From: Lingula anatina
Lineage: Eukaryota > Brachiopoda > Lingulata > Lingulida > Lingulidae
NCBI RefSeq assembly: GCF_001039355.2
Contig: NW_019775696.1
Span: forward strand, 1 to 58,182
DNA: 58,182 nucleotides
Direction of reading: 5' to 3'
Under the pieces are notes generated by a model. It was given only the letters and a program-made list of their open reading frames with translations. It searched no databases and was not told where the DNA came from. Positions 11,726-21,776 of the stretch are shown here, one piece after another. Every line of letters starts with the position of its first letter. Positions within the stretch are counted from its first letter, which is position 1. The translations under genes and the position numbers were made by a program.

Positions 11726-12357
11726 GCTTTCGATTAATAGGTAAAAAGTATGATAATTATTTTTTCTGCTAATGGTATTATATTGTAACTAATGAACTAG
11801 GTAGTTAGAAATTATTCACTCTTTTGAAATTCTGATTAAATGGGAAATCAAATGAGAACAATTTCCAGATTTCTCAATCCAATCTATCAAATCAAATACA
11901 AAACTGCCTGTCCTCTGTAGGTACAAAATGGTTGCCTTTTGTCAATTTTCAATAATTTTTTTACAATTTCATAGTTCCATTTTGCTAGATTTCAAACAGT
12001 ATAAGGTTGGTCTTGTATATCCATATGGCGATAACTGTAAATTGCCAATAAATCATATTAGCATCGTGCAAAACCTTATCAAATGGACATGAAAAACGCC
12101 TACTTTTGTATAACAACAATCAATAAGATGACCCCCAAAAAAACATTAGATCTACTTACGTAAAGGCTCTGGTACACACCGCTAAAGAACGGGTACGGCA
12201 CTTTCAATTTCAAGGGACCATCAAACTGATCATCATTTCTCCGCGTCTGATTACGGTCTCCGTTTTTCAATCCGTACGGATAGAAATCCTTCAACTGAAT
12301 CATGGCATAGGCATGGTTAAAGAATAAAGCAAACGCCAACAGAAGAGTTCGAGCCAT
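10660..12357 (-). CDS. Secreted NIDO-domain protein, 3'-truncated gene
   Basis: Minus-strand exons are 12357-12160, 11566-11419 and 10793-10660, with phases 0, 1 and 0, joining to 160 residues. The start MARTLLLAFALFFNHAYA is a clear signal peptide; an upstream in-frame ATG at 12390 would bury it and is not preferred. Residues ~60-160 are the first part of an extracellular nidogen (NIDO) domain. The phrases VNTNGAVSF, LTPFWADVDTR, WGQIYFRET and ITTWYDVTYYGG are typical of nidogen, alpha-tectorin, SNED1 and mucin-4-like proteins. The domain's C-terminal part (usually an FQ.VL..DG segment) and everything after it are missing toward the gap at 9821. An extracellular matrix or adhesion role is inferred from the family; what follows the NIDO domain cannot be told. 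Confidence 0.8.
11681..11725. repeat. (ATT)n microsatellite
   Basis: A perfect trinucleotide run of about 15 units inside the first intron of the NIDO gene. Confidence 0.9.
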
Positions 12358-13447
12358 GACTGCCTCTTTCCTTGGCGTTCTCTTCAGCAAAGATAAAATA
12401 TGTAGTGGTTTAAACTACAACGTGACTCTCCTTATCTTCTCAGCTGTTTGAAATGCATGGTACCGACGGTCTCAATTTTTGAGGGGTGCTTTCAAAACGC
12501 AGTTAATTAGGAGCAAGGTATCTTCGAAAGGAGTTGACATTTTCATGGAACGTTTGGGACTTCCAGATAAACGATTAACAAGCTTGTATGGGGTTTGCTT
12601 GAAATAAGAGAAATTCAAGTTTGAACTTATTCCAATAAAATTATTGATTGAAATCATCTTGATTTGTTAAAATTTGGGAAAAGATTTGAGATTTTCCCCT
12701 AGTCACTAACACACTTTTTAAGGGAGATAGGTACGTGTACGTGTGCCAAATATAGTTGCAGGTTAAAAAGCTATCTAAAATGTCTTTGCAATAGAAACCT
12801 GACAAACGATAAGCGCCTTAGCTGTCCTTCAACCTATTAAAAAAGCCGCCCAAATCGCTTGGAGACAGAAAAAGTTAGTTTCAAGGCCACATAAGACTAA
12901 ATATACTATGCCAAGCCGGGCAACTATTTTAGCAAACACTGAAAACAAGGGACCGTATACGCGTAAATTTATTTACTTAAACTGGTTTATCTCCCCCCCC
13001 AAAAAATTTTTTTTTTTTTTCTGGAGTAGAATATGTGAAAAATAATGTCACTTTAGTACATTACAGAAACCGACCCTCACTTTCACTTGAACAACCCGCT
13101 TTAACTTAAATGCATGGAAATCGTATGTAAATTACAAAAACAGAAAATCAGGTGCTGGAGACATCCTTCAAAGCAGTTTGATCTTGCTCTGTTCTTCAGT
13201 GGATAACAGATTATCAAAAGTCTCCTGTCTTCATAGACACGACTTGGGCCTCAATTGATTCCAAAAGGTCGCAGGTGTCGTGAGAGAGATGGTACAGTAA
13301 CTACACCTGTTAGAAGAGCCGTGTATCTACAACCAAGGAGGGATCCACTGATAAGAAATACAGTGCCATATTGTGAGTGCACTTCACAGTAAAGGGAATC
13401 ATACTTTTCTTTACTTATACCTTTACTTAAAGACAGACGCTAACAAA
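12358..13447. other. Divergent intergenic region between two secreted-protein genes
   Basis: The NIDO gene (-) and the VWFC/ShKT gene (+) start 1.09 kb apart and point away from each other, so this stretch should hold both promoters. There is a poly(C)-poly(T) run near 12993-13020. I see no other gene. Confidence 0.5.
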
Positions 13448-14145
13448 ATGGCAGCTTCATGGTATCTGGTTCTGGTGGTATCCTTGGCGGGAGTCATGTT
13501 GGCTAACTCTCAGTGTAAGTTTAGTCTTTTCTAGATATCTTCGAACGTAAAACATCTACGTGTATTTAAATCGTTACTCGCACTATTGGTTTGCACTTAA
13601 TGCATCAGTAAGGTGTAAATGTAAGTTGATTTATTTCTGTGCCATCTATAAGCTTGCTGAACCAGCCATTGATACGGACCTTTACCGGGTATGTGTAGTC
13701 GCATGTATTACTATGCACTTGGCAATAGAAAAAAAACTTGTATTGCTACTGTCTGGAACATTGTCTTTTATAGCCACTGACACTGAGAAGTGTACCTACG
13801 GAGGTCGGGAGTACGTTCAGGGGGAACAATGGGTTGCAGATGGGTGTGGTCTTACGTGTTACTGTTCCTCGGCAGCCCTCAACGCCAGTTTCTGCTTCGA
13901 TAAGTGGGTAACCTCCTTGACTTTTATATTTAGCAATGATTTCTGTAATTAACGCTGTTGCAACTGTCCATTCTCCATTACACTGTCCTCTTTGTTCCCA
14001 TCTAGCCTTTCGAATTCCGATTTATATGCCACTTTTACATTATTTGTTTGTTTTGTGTCATAAATTGGGTAATAATATTCGCCATTCGCCTTGAGTAACC
14101 CATCATGATATTTTTCAACCATGTTTTTATGTGCAGTATTTTGAA

Positions 14146-14216
<71 letters not shown>

Positions 14217-17200
14217 TAAAACCGCGATGTTGCACGTGGTTTTTCATTGGGTATAAGAACATGTTTATTGAATAAGCAAACGTCAAAATTTAATTACCTA
14301 TGCCTAATTCAGATGTCAAAAGTTCACCCACCTGCCAGAAGGCTGCAAGATGGAGGTCACAGCCGGGGAATGTTGTCCGCGTCCTAAATGTGACTGGATG
14401 GGTACGTTGAAGACAAACGTCACTTTACTTTCTGGGACCTCAAAATGTATAAAATGATAATTTGTGGTGGTTTACAGTCATTTTCGATGAGTTTTATCAC
14501 TTCTGTGGTTAACAAAAGGGAGGGGGTTATCAATCGGATATCATTCATTTAGCAGGTGATCTGCATTCTCTAACACACACAGGTATTGAGCCATAACCTT
14601 ATTGTCTTCAAGTCACAGCATTGCAAAAGCCCCATTTGCAGTTTTTGTTAAGTACAGTTCCAGGAGTTCTATGGATTTCTGCATTTCATTTTCAACTTCT
14701 TTCAAACACACTTTACAATATACGTCTATGTGCATCGTCCCAGGCAAGTGTACGTACAAGAACAAGGCGTACGACCAGGACGAAGAGTGGGACGACGGCT
14801 GTGACTACCGCTGTAAGTGTGTGGACAGCACCAACAGCTTTGTGCAGTGCAGGAGCAAGTAAGTCACGCCAGGGGGCGCTTCTTTGAAGGAAAAGACCAT
14901 CGTTTTTGAGTTTTTGAATTAGTGATATACAGTACAGGTACATTTCAAAATGAAATGAAACGAAACCATTATTTTCGCAGACATTTTTTATCTTGTTCAT
15001 ACGTAAGGTCCAAAAGAATCATTTTTGTTCTCATTTTTTGATTGGAGGGGCGATATTTCCATCTTAATTTTCTCATTCAACCATTCGTTTTGCAAACGTT
15101 ACAGTATCTAAAAAGAATACTACAAATTGGTTTTCATTTCACTAAAATTACCAATTAACAATCACTAAATGTGGGTAAGTAAAAAACACTGCAATGTCTA
15201 AGCGACATATCACGCTACCCTCTACATTGTATATAATTTTAGATGTCCCACGTACACCAGTATCCCGTCACATTGTCAGCTGGTCAGTGTCCCCAACAAG
15301 TGTTGTAAGGAGCTCAGTTGCACAGGAGCTTCAGGGACAGGCGTGCAGGTGAGGGATATTGTGAGCTAGTTCCTTTAATTCGCTGTACATAAAATATGGT
15401 TTTCCGTGAAATATTTGGTTTTTTGTAATGTAATCTTTAAGAGGCTTTCATGATATAATTCCCTATCTATAAACCTTTTATTTTCTTCTTTTGTATTGTT
15501 TGAGATTCATACACAAGAACCCGTTTTTCGCCTTCTTTTGCGTTTTTTGCCTTCTTTCTGATATTGGGAATATTAACCTTGTGTCAAATATCATCTAAGT
15601 AAAAACTGAACTTTAGAAAATAAATTCCCCTTTGAAAAAGCATTTAGGCATGGTGCAACAGGGAAACTTTCAAATTATGAAACCAATATCGTCAACTTGC
15701 ATTATTAGGTCGTCCCGGCAGGAGGCAGCACAGGCAATGGCGGGAACCCGTCAGGTGCAGGACAGTCCTCGGGGGTTAAGGATAACTTTGTTCCTCCGGC
15801 GGTTGTCGGTAAGCTTTTGTCTCAGAAGGTTTGAATGCCACTTGAAAACATCAAGGCTATTTTCTGTCGCTTAAAATATGCAAGACGTAATTTGCATCAT
15901 TTTCCAAGTTTTAATATTGTAATTTTATTATTTAATAGCGTAATCTTATATATTCAGTACGATTAAATTATTATAATAAAGTCACACAGGCGTTATGGTA
16001 TACCCAAATATGAAAATGGTTCCTAGTCCTTTTGAACACCAATCTCTGGCAATAAATTCCATGCCAATATGAAACGGCAACGGCGTAACCAGGCCACGTG
16101 CGTGCCTATCAGATTCGGCTGTACATCCTTCTCAGTGTAAAAATGCATGCATGTACAGTGCTTTATTAGACCAACTGGATGTCTTATAATCTTCATCAAC
16201 TTATTATTTCCCAAGTTCCCAATGAGCCACCATGTAAAGACATCAGAGACGACTGTCCCAGTTTCACCAGATATGCGTGCTACGGCCAGTACACTTCCTG
16301 GGCCAAGACCAACTGTGCCAGATTCTGCGGCTATTGCCGTACGTATTCCTTTTTTAAGCTATTTTTTCTTTTCACTACAGTCTTTTGTACTGTTGTATAC
16401 CTTATTTTATAAGTTGTTTGTTCGTCTCAAGTACCTGTCTTAAGCACACCATAATCTCTACATTATATACCCTTTTTACCGTATAGTGCGATTGTACTAC
16501 TTGGTTTTTACAACACTTTTTTGTGGCTACCGCTTGCATTTTATACACCAAGCATTTTCAAGGATTAATATTTCCAGAATTGTCAAAATTGGGCACAAAT
16601 AGATGTCCACCTTGCTACGATCGCTTTGTATTTCTGAATGAAAAATTAATTAAAGGGACAATTGCGCCTGTGCTTGTGCTCGACAAAAATGATAAAAGAA
16701 ATGTTAATAAAATGTTAATATATAAAAAAAACAAATACACATGTATTTCTAGCGACCACTGGCGGGAACTCTAAGGGAGCTCCGTGTTGGTTCCCGTACA
16801 TTTACAACGGAGAGAACGTGACCACGTGCGTCCTGACGGGGAACAATCAGCCCTGGTGTGCCACCACGGGGAGCTACGACAAGGACACCAAGTGGGGGAA
16901 CTGCCATTGTGAGTATGGGCAACCCATGGGACCACGTGTGTGTTACGTGGTAGACACGTGGCTACCACGTGATGACGTCAAGATGACTGGTTTTACCGTC
17001 TTATATTTGCGGGCATACACAGAATACATACGTTATATTGACGTGACAGCCATTGTCGTCAACATAGTAATTGAAATATAAGTTATTTTAAAAGAGGGTC
17101 CGATGGGGGGTAGTGATCTGAAATCACCGGAAATAAAATCCTCAGTTCACAAGTCAAATTAAATAAAAGTTTATGCATACATGTATTTCACTGGTAATGC

Positions 17201-17695
17201 GCGTCGAAAGTTTTTAAATGGGTAAAGAATAAAAAAACACATTCACGAGTCACGGGAATGCAGTGCTTCATGACCGTATCACGCATCTCAAGAAATAAAA
17301 AGCGGATTTTAAGTGAGGATAAGACCCAATGGAACCCTCTGTTTGCCGGCATTTAAGTCCAGTAAAACGTTTTGTGCATATTAGCATGTTTCATATATGT
17401 ATGAAATTCTATTCGTAGCATCGATGATGGATGCGTTCTGCAGTAACAAGGTCTCGAACTGTGGTCTGTACGGCAAGTCTGCGTGTCAGGGCGGCTTTGA
17501 GGAGTGGGGCAAGACAAACTGTGCCAGATACTGCGGCTGGTGTGGTAAGTAGGTGTGCCATAGTCCGAAGCAATAGTCCGAAGGTTCATTGGTCCGAATG
17601 TTCACTATAGACCTTCGGACCAATGAACCCTTGATTAAAAAAACGATGAAAATATTACCATTTTTCAGACCAATGAACCTTCGGACTATCGAGAC

Positions 17696-17744
<49 letters not shown>

Positions 17745-18870
17745 ATGTATCAAACTCGCCCAACAAGCTGCAAAATAAATCCATCTTCTCATACTTTATT
17801 GAGTAATGTCACAACCAGCAGTCTGTTTAGCACGCCATTATATATACATAGAGGACAACACTGTCTCAACTAACGCATTAAAGACAATGAGCGCATTCTC
17901 AACGAATTAAGCCAGGCTTTACAAAGCCGGTGACCTAAAAATGGCGGACGTACATGAAAGAAAAACCGCCTAATCTTTTAATAGTCTCTCCGCCTCCCCA
18001 CACGTCGTCCCTGCGGGGTACAGTAATTAAATCGCGTCTCCGTTCGCCATGCGGAAGCTACCTGAGAAATATTAAGTGCGCATGCTCATCAGTTAAACTC
18101 GTGGTGAAGAAAGCATGGCGGCTGAAGGCGATCGAAGGAAAAAAGCTCTTCTGTTCTATTATCTTTGAAAACAGAGACGAAAAAGGAATAATTTGGCCCG
18201 TAGAGCAGCGATGAATCGACTATCTACAGGGGCGGATCTAGAGATATTTTCTGACAGTCTTCCACATTATCTTTGTTGATCCATCCTCCATTTTTTGACC
18301 GTCTTCTGACAGAAAAAATTAGATACCCGTCAATGTAAACTTGAAAATCTGACCGTCTTCCGGAAGACCCAGAAGACGGCCTAAATCCGCCCCTGATCTA
18401 CGGAGATAATATCACCAGAGATATTCACGGAAATATTAATGTTCGGAGCCGAGATTTAATTACTGTACCCCGCAGGGACGACGTGTGGGGAGGCGTGTGA
18501 GAGGCGGAGAGACTATTAAAAGATTAGGCGGTTTTTCTTTCATGTACGTCCGCCATTTTTAGGTCACCGGCTTTGTAAAGCCTGGCTTAATTCGGTCTTA
18601 ATGCGCTCAATGCCACGACCGGAAGTGTTAGGATGAGTGTTGAGTACATTGACGCGCGCACGCCAGAGAGAGAGAGAGAGAGAGAGAGAGAGCAATACTC
18701 TCAACTAACACATTAAAAATGTCACAATCTGAAGTTAATAAATCTATTTTGTCTTTATGTCCCAGTTTGATTAGATTTTCTTTTATTTGACTGTGTTTAT
18801 TTATTTATTTCCAGACGTGGTTCAGACGCCTAAGGTGAACACTCCGCAAGTGCGACCAGCCTTGGGATAA
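13448..18870 (+). CDS. Secreted VWFC-VWFC-ShKT-FN2-ShKT protein, apparently complete
   Basis: Ten exons join in frame: 13448-13514, 13774-13903, 14313-14401, 14744-14858, 15243-15348, 15709-15808, 16216-16338, 16753-16908, 17419-17544 and 18815-18870, ending in TAA (1068 nt, about 355 residues). A signal peptide (to ~22) is followed by two VWFC modules of ten cysteines each, each split by a phase-2 intron. Then come a Gly/Ser-rich linker exon (~170-202), a six-cysteine ShKT domain (ending NCARFCGYC) and an FN2 domain (APCWFPYIYNG, PWCATTGSYD, KWGNC). A second ShKT (ending NCARYCGWC) and an 18-residue tail complete it. Each ShKT and the FN2 sits in its own phase 1-1 exon. VWFC modules often bind growth factors, FN2 often binds collagen, and ShKT occurs in matrix enzymes as well as venom peptides. 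No catalytic domain or membrane segment is present. An extracellular binding role is inferred; no named orthologue is recognised. Confidence 0.88.
14146..14214. repeat. Compound (TA)n(GA)n microsatellite
   Basis: A TA run of ~26 bp passes directly into a GA run of ~41 bp in intron 2 of the VWFC/ShKT gene. Confidence 0.9.
16933..16980. promoter_or_regulatory. Cluster of three CACGTG palindromes and one TGACGTCA
   Basis: CACGTG occurs at 16933, 16955 and 16966, with TTACGTGG between and TGACGTCA at 16973-16980, starting 25 bases after the FN2 exon donor. These are the canonical E-box and CRE sequences. Binding is inferred from motif density only. Confidence 0.4.
17562..17692. repeat. GTCCGAA repeat cluster with a 22-bp perfect inverted repeat
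   Basis: Positions 17573-17594 are the exact reverse complement of 17668-17689. A third related copy in the inverted sense lies near 17612-17632, and further AGTCCGAA copies lie upstream. The block begins 17 bases after the second ShKT exon donor and is followed by poly(C) and (CA)n. It looks like a small foldback element. Confidence 0.6.
17695..17742. repeat. Poly(C) then (CA)n tract
   Basis: A C run of about 18 bases passes directly into a CA run of about 30 bases in the last intron of the VWFC/ShKT gene. Confidence 0.9.
17881..18612. mobile_element. MITE with ~155-bp terminal inverted repeats
   Basis: The left arm (about 17881-18035) contains AATTAAGCCAGGCTTTACAA, ATGGCGGACGTACATGAAAG and CACGTCGTCCCTGCGGGG. 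The right arm (about 18450-18612) holds their reverse complements in mirror order. The centre carries a second, nested MITE (18227-18395). It lies in the last intron of the VWFC/ShKT gene and has no coding capacity. Confidence 0.75.
18227..18395. mobile_element. Nested 169-bp MITE with 5-bp target duplication
   Basis: The ends CAGGGGCGGATCTAG and CTAAATCCGCCCCTG are inverted repeats, and both sides are flanked by ATCTA (18222-18226 and 18396-18400), a clean 5-bp target duplication. A diverged relative lies at about 52471-52630. Superfamily is not certain; a hAT-like group with 5-bp duplications is possible. Confidence 0.75.
18665..18692. repeat. (AG)n microsatellite
   Basis: A perfect AG run in the last intron of the VWFC/ShKT gene. 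Confidence 0.9.
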
Positions 18871-18973
18871 GAACGGAACGAACGCTCTTCTTCTTTATAA
18901 TGTGTTGCACATCAGACAATTAAAGTGAAACTAATTAATTACTAGTTCCAAGTTTGTAGAAATATGAGGGATG

Positions 18974-18979
18974 AATAAA
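18974..18979 (+). terminator. Poly(A) signal AATAAA of the VWFC/ShKT gene
   Basis: AATAAA lies about 104 bases after the TAA stop at 18868-18870, a usual distance for a short 3' UTR. Confidence 0.6.
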
Positions 18980-18984
18980 GTCCA

Positions 18985-21286
18985 AACGGCCTAAGCTGAA
19001 AAACCATTCCGGAAGACTAAGTATAATAGCGAGTTCAATGTGTGTAGTGATACGTATACATGAATGCAGTAAATAAAATTAACATTTTATTTTCGTTTTT
19101 ACCTGCGGCCCAACCAGAGTCGATGTTTTTATTTTCTTCCATATCATCTAAAATTTGCAAGCCGATACCATTTCTTCCTCAGGTTCTGTTATGGACCTTA
19201 AGCCTATTGAGACACACTTCATGTTATTTTATTGTGGATAAATACAAAAAAAAAACGCTGTTATAATGGCAAGAATAAGTAGTCACTTACTATCACAACA
19301 TTAGGCTCCAAACCAGACAAAATTACATATATAGTATTTTTTTCAAAGCCTACATTTTGATTTAAGTCCTAGAAGTGAATATAATATGCACATCAACTAT
19401 TAAATATCTATCTACCGCTCTAGTCCACTCTATAGTGCACTATTGGCAACCCGCTCCTTTAATTTATTTGAGTTGAGGAAGGACCATTCCGGGAATCGGT
19501 ACTGATTCCCTGCTTTTCCACCACAATCCTTGTTTATACTTTTGCTATACAAACCCGAAATCTTAAATAAATCAATAAATAAGATAACTAAATAAACAAA
19601 TGAAACGAAATGAAATTGAATCAAAACGAAAAAAGGATACACGAATAAGTAGTTTCAGGAAGAAATAAACATCAATTATCCACGCTAATTATATCCCACG
19701 AGAAGTGTTTCCTTCATCCGGGGAGATGAGGTCCATTTTCTACGAAACCATTTCACTGCTAATTTGATGCTCAGCGAGTCGCCCAATGCATGTTTTTTCT
19801 CGATATTTATTTATTTATTTATTTATTTATTTATTTTGGGGGGTCACAAGACTGGGCGAGTACACAATAGAAATAGAGTTTTAAACAAATGAATGAATAA
19901 TTCAATAAATTAATAATAATTATTATTATTATTATTATAATTATAATAGGGATTTATTCCGATTAATGTTTCTGTCGAATGCCAAACGTTTTCCAGTACG
20001 TGTGTACTGGTTCAAGCAATTTATTGAATTTCCCAAGGCGATTGTAGTGACACTTCTGCGTGATTACCCGAGAGAAAGAGATTTTTACATCTGCAATGAT
20101 TAAGGAAGGGGTTTTCATCCTCATTTTAAGACAATGCGTTTAATGCGTTTTTAATTTATATACCAGGAAATACGAAGAAATTTTTATTAAAATTTCAACA
20201 ATTTTGTTTTCTGCGAGGTTTCCCCTATCCAAAATCGTTCAGCTCCGGGAACTGTCAAGAATGAAATCCAATAGTCCCTGTCTCCATTGAGACTTTCACT
20301 GGTACCGTTAAAATTAATTTCTCAATGCCACATAAAGAGACTGAGTGAATTTGCAGTCGTGCAAAATATTCTCGCGGGAGAACAGGTAATAAAGAGCCAT
20401 AGAAATGTCTGTGCATGTCGTGTTCAAATGTTCCTGTGGCCCCGGTCGGTCAAGATATGGTCTACCATAGGTGTTTAAAACCTGAATGTACAATTATTGA
20501 ATCCAAGTGTACACATTTTAAGATTTTTTTGACGATGGGCAGTTCCAAACTGCATTGTATTCATTTTAAAACCCGACAGACGGAATCTTTAATGAACTAT
20601 GACTTTTGCTAAAACCTAGATCAAAGAACACACGCCACTTCAAATAGAATCTTAAAGCTAGCTGTGATATGATCTGCTCGATGTGGTTTGGTAATTTTTC
20701 ATGCGCCAGCACGTGACGGTGCCCTCCGTACATTTATAACACTATCAAACGTGGGTCGCGTTGTCATTAGCACAGTCAGGGCTCCCAAACAGTTTACTAG
20801 GAATCTGCAGAGAGAAGAGACGCCGCCTGGATCAAAATTAACATTTAAGCCAACGGGTTGTCATATCCTGTCACGTTTAGCAGCGATTATTTGACAGAAT
20901 TTATGAGACAATATATATATTCGTGACATTAACAATCGCCTTGCTTTTACCACAAAGGATGACTGCAGTTAACGATGTAATAGGATTGCATCTGCCCATC
21001 TACATAGAAACCAATTAGGACTTCATGTGAAAAACGCTGCAGTGGAAATATATTATCCATCAGCTGAAGAGGGCTCATGTACGTATATTCCTTTACGTGG
21101 TTCTCGTGCTTTTGTCTTTGATTTTAAGATATCTGTTTTATAACTATAATTACCCTTACGATATGCGAAAAATTACTTGTGCGAATTTCGCCTAGAAAGA
21201 GATCCCCAATGCCCCAATATATGTCAACGTTTACTTATCCGTTCATTTGAAATTTTGTATTCAAATGTATTCCAAGTAAATTTTCT
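18985..21286. other. Intergenic, no gene recognised
   Basis: The stretch is AT-rich with a (TTTA)n run at 19804-19837 and a TAATAATTATT tract near 19908-19948. No exon with a recognisable protein module is seen on either strand. Confidence 0.4.
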
Positions 21287-21290
21287 AGGA

Positions 21291-21776
21291 ACAGACTTAA
21301 AATTTAATATGGAATATTTTGCCTTTAAAGGTATGCATAGGTAAAAATGCGTTCTTTTTTCAAAAAACTCAGATCTCACGTAAGATATGTGAATGGAGAA
21401 GTGTGCAGTCAGGTGTGCTACCAATTAACTTACTACCATGACTGTAGCACTGCTTTATTGTGTAATATGTAGTGATTTAATTAGGTAGTGCTCCTTTCGA
21501 CTGGCTTCGACAAAAAAGTATCCATATGTCGACAGCTACTGCATAGAAGAATTTGAACTTTTGCGTGCAAGCGGTCGGTTTTGCAGTGCTTAAAATGAGC
21601 TAAGCAGTGTTTTACAACATTGTTAATCTGTGCCAGAATGGCGCGAAAAAAAAACAGACATTGCCAGACAAATTATTGTGTGACACGGAACGCTCAGCAC
21701 AGATTTAAAGAGCAATGCCCAGACCGATGTGCCTACACAGAGGCCACGCCGAATGTATCGAAATCTTATCATCAGG
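21291..21776 (+). mobile_element. 5' fragment of the 7906-type Tc1-like element
   Basis: The sequence aligns with about 7906-8400, from the ACAGACTTAAAATTTAATAT end through ATGGCGCGAAAA to the AGGCCACGCCGAATGTATCG segment. Similarity then stops abruptly. It has small deletions relative to the other copy and no 3' end. Confidence 0.7.

Noticed and set aside
12358-12390. Upstream ATG at 12390 for the NIDO gene
   Set aside because: It adds a charged stretch before an otherwise perfect signal peptide starting MARTLLL.
16216-17544. Calling the ShKT modules a potassium-channel toxin gene
   Set aside because: ShKT is a common structural domain in multi-domain secreted proteins. Here it is one of five modules with no sign of a venom-type precursor.
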